A stretch of 64,000 bases of DNA from Camarhynchus parvulus (taxonomy: Eukaryota; Chordata; Aves; Passeriformes; Thraupidae): positions 18,934,501 through 18,998,500 of the forward strand of contig NC_044572.1 of the NCBI RefSeq assembly GCF_901933205.1, in the 5' to 3' direction. Within the stretch, counting starts at the first letter, position 1; each line of letters opens with the position of its first letter. The position numbers and the translations under genes are program-made. Positions 37,160 through 51,200 of this stretch are shown piece after piece. Below the pieces are notes generated by a model. The model worked only from the letters and a program-made list of their open reading frames with translations. It did no database searches and was not told the DNA's origin.

Positions 37160-38349
37160 CACAGCCTGGACTGTAGCGACTATACCCTGATGAATCTGGG
37201 ATCTCAAGGGGCAAAGTCATGATCCTGATTTTGGAAGAGTGAACTTCCATTTGTTGAAGGAGTTGGTGAATGAGATCCCCTGGGAAGTTGTCCTTAGGAA
37301 CAAAGGAACTGACCAGAGCTGGCAACTCATTAGGGCCACTTTCCTTAGAGCACAAGAGCTCTCCATCTCAGTGTGTAGGAAATCAGGCAAAACAGGCTGG
37401 AGACTGGCATGGCTGAGCAAGGATCTGCTCCTCTCACTGAGGAGTAAGAAGGGAATGCAAAGCTCATGAAAGAAGGTCAGGTGACTTGTGGAGAGTAGAG
37501 AGGTATGGTCTGACTGTGGGGATGGGGTCTGGAAAGCCAAGGCACAGAAGGAACAGGGCTTTACAAGGGATGTGAAGAATAACAAGAGGGGATTCTGTAA
37601 GTCAGAGAAGAAAGGGCAAGGACAGTATACCCCTCCTGAAAAATTAGAAGGGTGAACTGAAAATGGATTTGGAGAAGGTTGAGGTAGTCAATGACTTTGC
37701 CTCAGTCTTTGCTGGCAGCCAGACCTCCCATATCACTCAAGTCTCTGAGCCTCCAGGCCAACTGCATCCTGGGCTGCATCAGAACTGGAGTGACCAGCGG
37801 GTCAAGAGAGTTGATTCTTCCTCTCTCCACCCCACCTAGAGTGCTGCATCCAGCTCTGGGGTCCCCAGCACAAGAAGGATGTGGACCTGTTGGAACTAGT
37901 CCAGAGCAGACCATGAAGATGATCAGAGGGGTGGAGCACTTCTCCTGTGATGTCAGGCTGAGAGACTTGGGGTCATTCAGCCAGGAGAAGAGAGGGCTCT
38001 GGGGGGACCTCACTGGGGCCTTCCAGTACTTCAAGGGGATTTACAAATAAAAGTGAAAATTACTTTTAAATGGATACATGGAGATAGAAAACAGGGAATA
38101 GTTTTAAAGGAGATATTTAGATCAGGTGTTAGGGTGAGATTCTTTATTTATGGTGGTGAGGCACTGGAACAAGTCGTCCAGAGAAGATGTGGAATCCCCC
38201 TCCTTGGAAGTGTTCAAGGCCAGGTTGGATGGGCCCAGTGGATCAGCAGCCTGATCTGGTGGGTGGCCTTCCTGTCTGTGGTGGGTGGGGGTTGCAACTA
38301 GATGATCATTAAGGTTCCTTCCAACCCAAAACATTCTGTGATTCTATGT
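37160..38349 (+). mobile_element. CR1 LINE, internally deleted ORF2 remnant
   Basis: A plus-strand CR1 of about 1.2 kb inside NEBL intron 2, in the gene's own orientation. The left part (37160-37740) encodes ORF2 sequence before the RT palm, with pieces such as NFHLLKELVNEIPWE, CRKSGKTGWR and FASVFAGSQ. Near 37740-37755 it jumps to the ORF2 C-terminus (QANCILGCIRTGVTSGSRE, then QLWGP), so the central reverse-transcriptase palm is missing. The 3' UTR follows and ends TTCTGTGATTCTATG at 38347. Several frameshifts and stops are present. It is inactive. The 5' boundary is approximate because similarity fades to the left. Confidence 0.9.
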
Positions 38350-40984
38350 TTAAGTTTTAGTTGGGTTTTAAAATATTTAGTCACATTTGTTATGAGGTCA
38401 CATAACTGGAACTTTGAAACTGTATGGGAAGACAGGACTGACAGTGGCAGGAAAATTTCACATGCTTACAACAATTCTTTTGCTTAGAGAGTATTCTGGT
38501 CCACTCTGTTGGAATTGGAGCTTCCTCATGTTCCTTGATAAGCCCATAGAATGTCTGAGTGCTGGAGTGATGGAGACATGCCTGCCAAGTGTGGCCAGTT
38601 ATTAGAAAGGTGCTTATGCTTGTGTATTTCTGACTGGAAAACAGTAGTTTTTTCCATATCGGAAGTGCAACAAAAAAAATTAATCATTGTATTACAATAT
38701 TCTTCTTTCTGTGAGTATGACATCTTCTCTTAAAAGTTGTAGTAATGACTATTAATAGATTATTTAAAGTAGAATATTTTTGTATAGTTTGGATACTGTT
38801 AAATGGCAGAATGAATTGCATATGATGAATAATGAAATTATTTTGAAAAAAATTTTTGTTATTTTGTCTGAAAAATACACCATGATTGTTAGATCCTTGC
38901 AGGGTTCATTGTATGGTAGAAATGCCTACAACTACAATATAAAATAGATTTATATTTTCTGTGTATCTAAACTATTTGAGCAAACATAAAACTAAGCAGT
39001 CATTCTTCCTTTAATATGAACACATTCTACTCTCTTTGGCTGGGCAATGTGAGGTTGTATTTGGGTACTGTTACCTTGGAATTTTAATCTTATTTACTCA
39101 AGGTCTTGGTTACAGTTGCTTAGTAACATGCTGTGGAAAATGGATTTGTTGATTTATGATATCTACAATATCCTTATAATTAAAGATGTTGAAAGGAAAG
39201 CAAGTGCACAATATGGGTGTGTATTCCAGCTGTGTGTACGTTTCTAATAGCTCCTGTTTTCACTATGCATCTTACAATAGGTGTCTTTGTAGGGCCTGGT
39301 GTTTTATGTAACTCACCTCACTCACACCTTTGTGCCAGGTTTCGTGGTAGCTTTGGATAATGCTGTTTTACAGCATTTTTAGGTGAATCTGAAATCCTGA
39401 GATTTAGCAGATAACTCCACTGGACTGCAGTTCCACCATGGCAGCTATTTTCTCAGACTTGCATTGGTATCAGGAATAAATCAATAACTGTGTGTGTGTG
39501 TGAGAGAGGCTCATATGCATGGTGTCACACTCACATTCCTGGGAGAGAGAAGTGTGTTAGAGATTAAGCATCATGAGACTTGTAAAACATCTTTCTTGAC
39601 AGCTGAAGGAAGTATCTAGAAAAGTGTTCGCTGTTGAATGTTGCATGTCTTCAAGTACTTAACATTACTGTATTTTAAGGTTTCCTGAAATGTTTAAGGT
39701 CTCTTGTTTCTTTGCAAACAGGGCTCAAGATTTCTGTTTACCTCCTCTGCAATATATTACAAAAGAATTTAGAAATTGAGAAGTTTCTAACACTAGCTAA
39801 TTGTTTAAAATGCCTGTGAAAGCAAAAATTAAACAAGGACCTCTGGGACAGATGGAGTGTTATTAAAATCCTAGAGCCTACTTTAATCACAGACCCAGCC
39901 CCATGAAAAAATGCAAATTAATTTAACGAATTTATATATAAACCAAACTGAAAGTCTTGTATGATGAGACCTGAATTTAGTCTCTTGTGCTTTAGAATAT
40001 AAAACTCAAAAAAAATTAAAAAACTGTGAGGCCAGATAACAGGAGGTTTTGTGCAGGGCAAAACATATTGGTGTTATATAATGAAATAATAATAGTTTTG
40101 CCTTTCTGCCTACTGTATTTGTGTGTTTCCTTGTGAAATGAAGTTATTCAGGTTCCTGTGAGGCAGAGAAAATTCACAAAGGCAAAACACATCTAATTTC
40201 TTCAGGTTTCTTCTCTATGTAATGCAGGAATACAGAGATAATTATTATTATTTTGAAAGTGCCATTCACAGGCCTCAGCTCAGTTAAATGTTTCACTTCC
40301 TGCTTTCAAATGCTTGTAACCTTTTATGGTTGTTTTGCTATTATCTTATCCCTTGACTGAAAAACTGTGGGTGGCATTCATCTTGCCTACCTTTGACATA
40401 TCCCACACCGATGTACGTAAGCCAAAATCATTGTAATAGTCCTGTTTTTGTAGCTGGTGGAGAAATAAATGCTTTAAGATTTCAGTTCATCTGACTCATT
40501 TTATGATAGATGAAACAGACTTTATTCATCATTAATTAGGTTAACTTAATCTGCATGAGTTGGCTCGGATACAGAGGCTTATCTCTCATGAAGTGAATTT
40601 TCTGTGAGAGAACCAGTTCACAATGGCTGTCCCTGGACAGCTGTCAGAACCAAGTATCTTAATTTTCTGGGGCTCATACCAACTCAGGTTTCCAGTCCTT
40701 TGGTGTTTCATAGGCATTTGAGCAAGTTTGCGTGAGAGGAAAGATTTCAGTTGTTCCATTCCGTTTTTAAGCCTGTTTTTGAGCTCTGCCTGTCACCTCA
40801 CTGCACACTGCATCTCTGCACCATTGCCTTCACATTCTTGTGTTGTTCGAACCTGCATCATAAATGTAAAACCAAAAAAAAGCCAACTACAAAAAGATTG
40901 AACATTTTGTATCTCAAAATACTTCTCTCATGGTTTTAGAAAGAAAATACTCATTGTTCTGTTTTTGGTGATGGTTTTCTGCAT
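38350..40984 (+). other. NEBL intron 2, no feature
   Basis: AT-rich unique-looking intron between two CR1 copies. A short TG run lies near 39488-39501. No exon, RNA gene or transposon was recognised. Confidence 0.6.
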
Positions 40985-41472
40985 CTCCGGGTCGCACTTG
41001 AAGAATGTGTTCAGAGCTGATCCCCATAATTCAACAAAGATAAGGACAGACAGGAGAAGGTCCCTAAGAGGGCCACAGAGATGATCAAAGGGCAGCAGAA
41101 ACTGCCCTTTGAGGAAAGATTGAAGGTATTAGGTATTTTCTTCCTGGAGAAGAGAAGACTCAATGAGGGCGTCACTGCAGTGTTCAGTACTTACAGGGCA
41201 GCTCCAAAGAGGTAGGAGGCTCTCTGCAAGGAACCACATGAAGACAAGGGTACAGGTTGCATTGGGAGAACATTTATCCTGACAGAAGAAAGAATTTATT
41301 ACAGTAAGAACATCCTCTTCAGGGATGTAGCAGAGTCTTCATCACTGGAAGTTTTCAAAATGCAGTTGGACAGGAGGCTGGATAATCTCACCTGGGACGG
41401 TTGTCCCATGTAAGCTGATCTGGATGGTTTTTTGAGGTCCCTTCCAACCTGGGCTGTTCAGTGATTGTGTGA
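40985..41472 (+). mobile_element. Old CR1 LINE 3'-end fragment
   Basis: Plus-strand CR1 tail of about 490 bp. Conceptual pieces in order are DRRRSLRGPQRMIKG, KLPFEERLKVLG, FLEKRRLNEG and SSLEVFKMQLDRRLDNL, which follow the CR1 ORF2 C-terminus. The 3' UTR reads GAGGTCCCTTCCAACCTGG and ends in a decayed GTGATTGTGTGA. Divergence is clearly greater than in the CR1 at 37.2-38.3 kb, so it is probably an older insertion. Not functional. Confidence 0.87.
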
Positions 41473-44400
41473 TAGATCTGAAATTTATGTCAGTATTGTC
41501 TTGGTCTAATAGCCCAAGGACAGTTGTGAATTCCTCAGGCATGGTTATGAGGAAAATTAGGCAAATTCAAACAATTTATTTTGTATTGATGAATTTATGG
41601 AGATTTGATTTCTTATAAGCTCTCTTAAAACTGACAGTGCAGGGCTTATTCAACTCAGATTTATCCATTTTGAGCTACATGTTAGACTGACATTTAAAAA
41701 AATATGTCATATAGCCCGAGGAAAAAAGGTTTCACAGACAATTGAAAATATTGCAAAATGTCTGAATTTAGTCATATGCCTTTTTAAATCTTAATTAGAA
41801 ATGTAGAGTAACTCAGCATTAAGAATCTCTGCTATTTAGAAAATCTATTTCTAAATGCATTTCTTAAAAGAAAGTTACATGGAATTGGATTGGTCTCTGA
41901 GACTACATGCAGAGGACAGTGAGATAAAAGCTGTTATGACATCCAGAAGTACATGATGACACTGTATGGTAAGCTGTCCCGTGAGCAGTGACCTTTTTCT
42001 TCCAAGACATAGGATCTTAGTCACTTGGGGCACCCCTGCAGCCGGACAGCACAGAAGAACCATACTCTTTTATTTAGGATGTGATGGAGTGCTGGTTTAT
42101 TTTTCCTTTTTTTGCCCAGTTTATTTTTCTCCTTTCAGAGTGATTTGATTAATTGGTTTTCAGTGTTTGGAAACCCTTTCTATAGTCTTTCATTAAACAA
42201 AAAAATTAATTTCCTCAATCCAAGTCAGCAATTTATCTCTTCTCTCCAGGCTCTCTATTTGTTTTATAGTCTCCTGTGTGCTTTGTCGGTGTTTTATTAA
42301 AAGGAAAACATATAAATTCTTGGACAGGAGATCTATGTTAGGAATTCCAACCTATGTGTATATGTTAGAATTACTCTATACCTAGTAATTCTTAAATTTA
42401 TATATTGATCTGTCCTTTTTCACATATATATATACTATGAATTCTATTAAATAATGAATTCTATAAAAATCTATCTTTTTCTGTTAGCTTCTAAGCACAA
42501 GGAAAAATTTTGCTGCTGTTGGTGATAATTCTGTAGGCAATGAAAGCAGTACTTTCAGAATACTCTGCTGGTTAGTCATAAGCCTTTTTGATTTACCAGG
42601 CTCTTGGAGGGGGTAGCTGGCATGAGGCTGCAGCACCAGCCAGTTCTGCTGCCTGCACCTCTCACAGCACAAAGCTGTGGCTGTGGCCTGGCAGTGGCTC
42701 GACCTCCTGTAGGTAGAAAAGGGACTGTATTGTGAAATTCTGCCTGTACAAGGACCAGAATACTACCTTTCTTCTCCAGGTGAATTTCTGCCCACAGCAA
42801 AGCATCATGCTGCCTTTCTGGCCATATAATCACCCACTTGGTAATGAAGTTTCCACCAAGCCAGTACCCACCTTGTTCACTCTTCCAAGTGTTTACTTCC
42901 CAGTTGTGTTGAAACATGGAGGCTGCTTTCTGCTGTTGCTTTTAGGTGTTTGCCTGGGCCTGCTGGATGATGTGCGCTTAGAACATTTAAAAAAGCAAGA
43001 TTCAAATAGCTTTTATCCTTATGATATTTTTTTCCCTGTTTAATTAACAAAAGTGAACAATGAATATTTTGAGGCAGGAAAAAACCTTTACTAATATTTT
43101 AGAAATGCAGGTCCTTCTGCATTACCTTTAGATTTCCTTTTACATCAGTACAACTTGTCTGATAGGAATAAAGTATTTTTACTAAGAAAGAAACACTATC
43201 ACAGCATGTTCTGATTGGTTTGGTAGTTGATGTTATGGGTTTATTCCTAACTAATAATGCAGAACTGTATTTCACAAAGAAAAAGAAGTCCACAGTTGGC
43301 CCATGGATGGCTGTTGTCTGACTATTTTTGTTGTCACTCACTGAAGTTTGATTAACAACTCACGAAGTTGTTGATGAACAAACTTCTGAAAAAACCTTGA
43401 GGCTGGTGAGCACAGTAATCTGTAATCCGTCACAGTGAGAGAACCCACAGAAATGTTTTCTTTTTAGGAAGATAAAATTCCTTATTTTAAAAGATTGTTC
43501 CTTAAGCATTTCATACTTAAACTGTTACATAGTCATATATTTTAATTAATGGGAAAATATTCCATTTGATTTATTGTTACTTGTTCTTTTTGAGGGATTC
43601 TATCCCTTCTAATTTAGTTGTGGAGTGAAATTTTGCATAAAATAGACATTTAATATTAAATTTCTGGCCTAGTTATAAATGTACCCATAATCTCATAAAT
43701 ATTATTCTGACATTATCTGTGAAGTGAAAGGGAAGTTATGAATACGCTTCTTGTTCTGTCTTTATAATACCTTATGTAAGATGTGTACTTCAGACTATAC
43801 ATAAATTAGCATTTTCTTTTTTCATAGAACATTTCTAGTGTAATGGAAAATTAGAATTTGTGGACATTTGTTAGTTTACTTTGAATATTGATTAGATTTT
43901 TGGTGGAAATATATCAGCTCCATATTAATAGTCTTTGTAAATACATGGGAAAATAGTGAATCTGGTTAGATAGTGCATGTCATGTTGGTATGACTAGCAT
44001 TTAGTGTTAATTTTCATTTTTTCAGTTAATATAGTAATGTATAAAACTAGAAGAGAGTGCCTCCCTAACCCCAGGTTTCTTTGTTGATGATAAAATCCTA
44101 TTTGTTGAAAAGTATAAGGTGCCTTTCATGTTTGGGTGTCCCCTTAAGTAATGATGAGAGTGAGCAAGCCCCATACCTGTGGTGTGGAGTCCTTCCCTAA
44201 TGCACTGCTGGAGGGGCTCTAAATGGTAGTGGGGGGAAAAGCCCAGGCTGTGAGAGCTGGAAAGTTATGGGTGAGCTGGGTAAGGGAAATTCTGTGGAAA
44301 TGGAACTTACTGTTTTTACAAGCATCTTCATGTTATTTCTTACAAGCGAAAAGACACCAATGACTTGCCCTTGCTTTAACTGGCTTACTAGGAGTAGGCT

Positions 44401-47400
44401 GGGTAGGACACCAATTATTACAGTAATTGGCACACAAGGAAGTGGTGTACCCAGCAAAGTGCCTGGGGCCATCTCAGCTCTCTGGCACGAGTGACCAGGT
44501 GTGTACCCAATGCAGGTCTGTGCTAAGCAGCTGTACTCAGCACACACCAGTAAGGAAATAAGGTAATGATACCTAGTGGTAGAGAAGAGTCATTTTTTCT
44601 ACCCTAAGTGGAAATAAATTAATATTAATGAAGGCACTAATAAAAAGTAAATGATAAATCAATGTAATTATTCCCATAGTTCTGTGTGTCTTTTTATAAA
44701 GAAATAGCTAATGCACGCATTTGTCTTAGTGTAGTGCATGGAAGAGCTAAAGGACTGGAAACCAACTTTGTATCATTTTAGCCTATCTTGCACTGCAGTA
44801 GGACTGCATTTACCTAAATTATGCTGACTATATGTTTTTCTAATCTGTTCTTAAAATTTAGTTTGCTTAGAGTCCTTGTTGTGTTATGTCCTTATAATTC
44901 TTATTTTTTCTGAAATTCATCTTATTTTCTGTAGCTTTATCTTGAATATTTTTCTTCTTTCCTAGTGGATGTTGAGAGCAATTGCTAGCTCTGCTTTTTT
45001 GTAATGTTTTATATAGATTGTAATGCTATTCCCATAACTCACATCAGACTTTGTTTTCAGACTGAAAAACCCCTAAATTCCTCTAGTCCTTTTTACCACT
45101 TTAAGAAACTCTTATAATTGCTGCTGCTCTCCACAGATTCTTCCTAGTTTGTCTTTTTTCATAGTGACATTTACATTTTAACAACAGGATTATATATTAT
45201 ACTGATGACTCGCATTTAGCCTGTCTTCTCTTGTCAATTCCAGAGATTCTTTTCCCAACTGTTGTATAGACAAAAATAAGCTAATGGAAAAAAATACTGA
45301 AAACTTCTGGGAAGGTATCTAAAAGGAGGAATACATGTCAGGTGGCTCAAACAGACATCTCCAAAGAACAGGTTGTTTACTGTCTGTAGGGAGTTGATTA
45401 TGTGAATGCTTCTGTCATATTAATTTGATTTCATAGTGCAGCTGATGCCACAAGTTGTAATCCTCTCTAAGGGGTGGTGCCGGTAGGGCAGCAGGCTGTG
45501 GTCATGGTAGAGTCAGAGTGCATTAAGAAGAGCCATGGCTGTCCAAGGTGGTGGTCCTGTCCAGCTAGAGAATTTCTGGGATCTGAGGAGACCTGATTTC
45601 TGTGCAGGTCTTCTTGGTTCTGCTGGATCATAGAACAATTTTTTCTTTGCACCTGAGTACTCTTTTATTCTGTTAAATGAGGAGACTGATTTGCTATGCT
45701 CATGAGAAGCTCTACATAAGAACTGATTTGTGTTCTGTTTGTTTTTACAAACATGTTTTGAAATTATATGGTAGGATACTATTCCATATAAAAAAATAAA
45801 GGTATAAATTTGAATGTGTATAGGTTTATTTCAAGGTACCATGAAGCATTGCTTCAGTTATTATGTGCCTGTATTTTCTGTTTAAAATGTACATTCATTG
45901 AAGAATTATTGGAACATTGTGAGGGCAGCTTTATTGCACAGTTGCATGATTTGTAAAAGATGCAGTGAAATCACCTGAAATTAAAGGATGTATTTGACCC
46001 TGTATCAGCTTCCTGTTTGGTATTGAAAAAGGTTAAATCCCTCCAGATATCCTCCCAAATTCCCTGAGAGAAACAGCCTAAAAAGCTGGCAGGATTAAAT
46101 GTTTCAGCAGCCTTCTGATGAGAATTACAATTCACTTCATACACCGAGTAATTAGGGATCAGCCTGTCTGTATAAGACAAAATGTGAAGATAGTTATAGC
46201 AGAGCCCCTGTTTCTGAGGAAGAGAACTCTGCCTGCATTCCTGGATATCCACATTCAGCAAAGTATGCATGAAAAATTGGGAAATTAAGTGAGCAAATAT
46301 TTTTTAATTCTTTCAACTTTCATGACTGCAAATATAACAGCAATTATAATACCTTCAGTGGTCTTTTCAGCCTCTTCCAGTCTTGTAACTTGCTCAGCAT
46401 GTCTCTGTTTCGTGACAAGGAGCATAGGTTGATCAGCAAAATGTACAAGAGTATTTTGATGCCATTCAAGCAACTTCTGGATTTACTTTGTAGATCAGTT
46501 TCCATGCATATATGAGTATTAAGTATTAATGTAATAACATATGATGCCAGTGTATTACACATATTTTTGTCTTTACTCTGTTTAGCCCAATACACAGGAC
46601 AAATGTGCACATACTCTCTGATGCTCTTCCTTATGTGTTAGGTAGATCAATCCTATATCTTGCTGATAATTATGCAAAAGTCAAGAAAAGATTATTCATT
46701 GTCAACAAGACTTCCCTTAGCAAATCTTCACTAAATCAAATAAACTCCTGCAACTGTCATGAAAACTTTCTCATCTTCTTAATTCTCTTTGAATTTTCTC
46801 CACTGAAAATATCTTAGGTGTAATTTACAATGTTTTTTCCTCTTCTGTTAAACACAGCATCTCTTTCCATTTAGTTTAGTGACAAAGTAGAAGATGCTGT
46901 CAAGTTTTCTCCATGTGTGTGGTCTGCCTTCAGCAAACTGGTTAGCCAGTCTTGGAGCAAAACAGAAACAGGGATATCAGGCCTTCGTTTCTGGCTTCAC
47001 CTCTCATCTTTTACTGTAGGTTTGTACTTGAAAAAAACTTTGGCATTAGGTACTTTTCCCGTGTCTCTTTTTTATGTTAGAGAATAAGTTCAGTAATTCT
47101 TGTGATGTATATTCTAGTGACTCGGTGTGCAGAGGCTGCCAGGATGAAGGTGTGAGCTCCATCCATAGCTGTCATCTGGTCTGAGGGCTTGAGCTTCTTG
47201 AAATCCAGAGGTGTGCATCCTGCCATGGTGGCTTCCCAGACCAGTAGTTTCTGCTTGTTTGCCTCAGGACTTGAGCATTCCCACCTCACCCACCTGAATC
47301 CAAAGGACAATAATGGCACCTGAGGCACTGAATATGATCTGGGTCAGGGGGATGAAGTGAGGGAGTAGGCCACTCAGGGATAAGGCGTTGCCATACCAAT

Positions 47401-48060
47401 GTACATCCTCCTATCTCTTTTCTAAAATGGATATCTGCTGTTCTGGGGTTGGTACCAAGTTGGTACCTGGTGTTTATGGTTATTAGTACAACAAGCCATC
47501 AAGTCAGTTTCAAAAGAAGTATGGGATCTGGGGTATGGCTCTTATAACATGTAGGTCTTCATAGCCAGGTAACCAGTTACACTTGAGATTTGAGAAGAAC
47601 TCGGAGAGGACCTAGAAATTGTCTGGATGGTATAGTGGTAGTAACACCACTGTTGCTACCACAGTGGAGATCTTGTAGCAGGACTGTGTCCTGCTGTGCA
47701 CCTGTGCACGTCCAGCAATTCTGAGCCTACTTGGGCTGGTTCTGATGATGTCACTTTACCCAGCAGGCACAGTATCAATGTTGCACCAAGTGTCCGAATT
47801 ACACAGGCCCTCCTCATGCTTGGGTTTAAACAGACCTGGGAGAAGGCCAGATGCTGCTGGAAAGCAGCAGAGAGGCTGCCTAGTTTTGTCAGCTGGTTGT
47901 GAGTGATTGTTAGTTTTGGTTTTAAAGATATTTCTCTCTGATATTAAAAAAAAATCTTGAAGTTCTCAAGCTGAAAAATATCACTCATCTTCTGGAGATG
48001 GGAATACTGTAGAAAGGGCGTGGTTGGGAGAGCCTATTTACTTTTTTATTTTAAAGAATA
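41473..48060 (+). other. NEBL intron 2, no gene seen
   Basis: Mostly AT-rich intron. A duplicated ATGAATTCTAT pair lies near 42435-42463, and less AT-rich patches occur near 42.6-42.9, 44.2-44.5 and 47.1-47.9 kb. No exon with similarity to LASP2, nebulette or another known protein was recognised. I saw no RNA gene. Confidence 0.55.
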
Positions 48061-48290
48061 CAACATATTCCTGCCTTTGTCCTCCCACGCACCTCCAGGA
48101 AGGAGAAGGACTTTGATGTTCCTGTGAGGAGGGATTCGGGCCCCTCCTTGCCTGCAAACCAGGGCGCTGCGGGAGCAGCTGGAGCGGAGCTGAGCCCCGG
48201 CCCCTTCTCTCGCACTGGGTGCTAAAGAACTGCTTAGCAACGCCCCAGCCCGGGGAGGCTGCCAGGGGAGACGAGTTTTCAAAGTGAGAT
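48061..48290. promoter_or_regulatory. GC-rich islet inside intron 2
   Basis: A short patch with about ten CpGs at 48085-48275 (for example GGGCGCTGCGGGAGC, GGAGCGGAGC, AACGCCCCAGCCCGGGG) stands out from the AT-rich intron. It is followed by a purine-rich stretch at 48330-48480. This could be an internal promoter or enhancer, or the edge of an unannotated non-coding exon. No splice-site-bounded coding exon is convincing. It could also be a fixed GC-rich remnant without function. Confidence 0.35.
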
Positions 48291-51200
48291 CTTCTATTTA
48301 AATATTTCTTACAGTGTACAGATAGCTGGAAAAGAGGGCAGCAGGCAGAATGAAAGCAAAGAAACTGCGGAGGAGGAATGAGAAATAAAGGAAGGGTGTC
48401 AAGGCTCTGAGTGAGCGAGGATGCAAGGAAAAAGAGAGTAAAATTGGAGAAGGAAAACTACAGGATGCAGGAGGGAAGGGATGTAATTAAAGTATACAGC
48501 AGATATTCAGAACTGAAGATGCTAGAAGAGGAAGGTCTTCATCTTCAGGATGGATATTTGGCAATAAAATATTACCAAAGTGAAATTATATTGAAATAAG
48601 ATGATACAACAGTGATGATAGAGTTTCTGTATTGTTTTTCTTTCATTCACTTCTTTTCAGAATGAATTCAGAAACAGCTAAATACAATTATGCAGTAACT
48701 ATGCTGCATTAGTCTTCACAGTAAAATGACTTAGTAGCCCTTATTAGGAGAGAATTAGAAAAAATGAGTGAGTTCTGTTCAACTTATTATGCTCTTAACT
48801 TTACAGAGAGTTATTTCTCTTAATTTAAGATAGCAATGAATTAGTTTGTATCACTAAACGTGCTTTCTTCTCTTTTCTGTATAGACACAGACAAGTTAAG
48901 AATTTCATTTATCATCAGAAATTTTTTTATTTGATGAAATGGGGAGTTGGCAACATTGCCTTTCTAGTTTCCTTAGCAGCTGCAATTGCCCTTTCCTTCT
49001 CCCTTATGCTTCTGTGCTCCTTGAAAATTCTGTCTACTCTGTTATCCTTGACCTTATTGCTAGCTCTCTGACAGTCTCTTCTTGGGTCTCCTTTACTCCC
49101 TGGAAATTGTACTTCAGACTGAGTAACACGAGTTTTTATCTGGCCACATCATAGGAGACCTTTTACATTTGATATACCTGGGTATTTTTCATGACAGAAA
49201 AATCATTAGTCACATTTATGGAAAATTCTTTTCTTCTTCAGTCTTTGCAAAGTTTGCTTTTCTTATTCCCCCCACCTTTTTTTTTTTTTGTTTCCCCCCG
49301 CCCCAGGTTTGGGCATGGGCTTTGTCAGCTTTTGTGGCGTCCTCTAGTGCCTTACATGCTGTTTTATTTATGATGTGGGGAAAGAGAATTCCATCAGGCC
49401 TCTTCTTGTCTGACTTGGTAACATCCCTGGGTAACCTCGTTTTGTTTTGGGACTGTATGTGATGGGTGTGTTTAAGGGTTTATCAGATGACCTTCCCTCC
49501 TTATCTTAGACTTTTCCGATGGCATTCTCCTAACAAAATATAAACATGGCCAAACTTGTCGACTCTTATCCCCAGGCTCTTGTACTTCTGCATTTCCATG
49601 AGGGCCACTGTCTTAATCTTCTGTCCCATGTAAGCAAAATAGTGGTGTGTAACTTCCATATCTCTTCTTTCTCCCCCAGCTTGATACAATTTCCTACTGC
49701 ATTTCACTTATTGCATCTCCAGTAGCATCCCCCTTGTCCCTATTTCTTTTGCAACTCTTGTCTTGGCTTTGGTGGTTTGTTTGGCACCTTTTATTTACTT
49801 GCATGTCCATTTCCCCAACTCTTTCCTCTCTCCAGCCTCTCTAAATGTGACCAGGAGCTGCCCTGTTTTGTCTCTGGTTTTGACTTTACCTACTGCATGG
49901 TATATAACTATTAATTCCTTTCACATTCCCTCTAATTCCACCCTTGTCTTTATAGTCTTGATTCCATTCTCAATCAAATCCTTCCTTTATGAACACGCTT
50001 TCAAAAGGAATTTTAAATCCTTTTTTTTCTGTTGCATCTTCATTAAGGTTTACTTTAAGAAGTAAAACAAATCAGAAAATACAGAAAATAAGCAAAAGCT
50101 AACTCCTAACCTTGAGTACAACATTCCTGCTTTAGTCTCTCTTCCAACTGCTTTGACCTTCATTACTGCTTCTTCTTGTGTTGTCTATACAGATTATAAA
50201 CAACTGTATCAGGGATTGAGGTTTTTTTGCATTGTACTGGCACACTGTGGGTGTTCTATAAAGAGAAGATTGTGACAAGGGTTTAGCAAATTTAATACAT
50301 TTTGAGATTTTATTTTAGTGTTTGACAGATCCTTTTTTTTAGTATTTCATTAGCATTTTCTTAATCTAATAGATGGATTCCTGCAATATGCCCCTTGCAA
50401 ATAAAATATATGGATTTTAAGTTCATTTTGTTGTTTAGAAATTTTTTAATAAATATAATTTTCTGTCCAGCCTGCTTCTAATAGCAGCAAACACTCATCC
50501 AATCCCCTTCCTTGAGCTTTGAATTTTCCCGAATCACATAAAGTCCAGTAATTTTACTGTTGAGCTCTGAGTCTTTGTGTGATATATGAAACAGTATTTG
50601 ACTTCCAGACTGTATCAAGAAAGAAAGAGCTTCACAATAACTTCTGTTTGAATGGCTGTCACTAGATGTGAACATGAGATTCTAAGAAGTTTAATATGGT
50701 TGAATATTTGTGTTTGTTTCAAACAGTAATTCCTACTGAAAAGTAGAGTTTCTGTTCAGAGTTTGGGAAGACTAGAGCAGAGATTCTGGGGGAAGGCTAC
50801 TTCTAGACTGAGGACATCAAGAAAGGCTAGAACAAAGCCTGAGGAGGATCACATAATTCAACTGGTTTATGAAGCTTGAAGTTAATGGAACTAATGAAAA
50901 TGGGAAGGGTCATCCACACGTCCTCTTGTAGGCATTAAAACATGCAGAAGCAGGATGTGCGTATCAGAGGTCAAGACAGGTGAAGCTAGAGGTGGATTTA
51001 AAAGAGTGGAAGGGGAAAAACAGGTGAGAAATCAGGCAGAAGTGGAGTCAGGCTGCAACATGTGTGAGAATAGTTGTTTTGATCTGCAGTAAGCTGTGTT
51101 GACATACACTTTTTTGTCAAACACACATTAAACACATGTATTTTTACCTAGCCAGTGTTCTGTGTGTGTGCTGTGGCTATAAAATGTGTACACTGGAGAA

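Noticed and set aside
36909..37160. Possible processed pseudogene next to the T21 tract
   Set aside because: The adjacent minus-strand sequence resembles no known transcript, and the right part of the region merges into a plus-strand CR1.
45440..45660. Possible further transposon fragment
   Set aside because: A CATAGAAC string suggested a CR1 end, but the flanking sequence does not follow the CR1 3' UTR.
47610..47700. tRNA-like string (GGTATAGTGGTAGTAACACC)
   Set aside because: It superficially resembles a tRNA A-box, but no B-box or cloverleaf can be drawn from the following bases.
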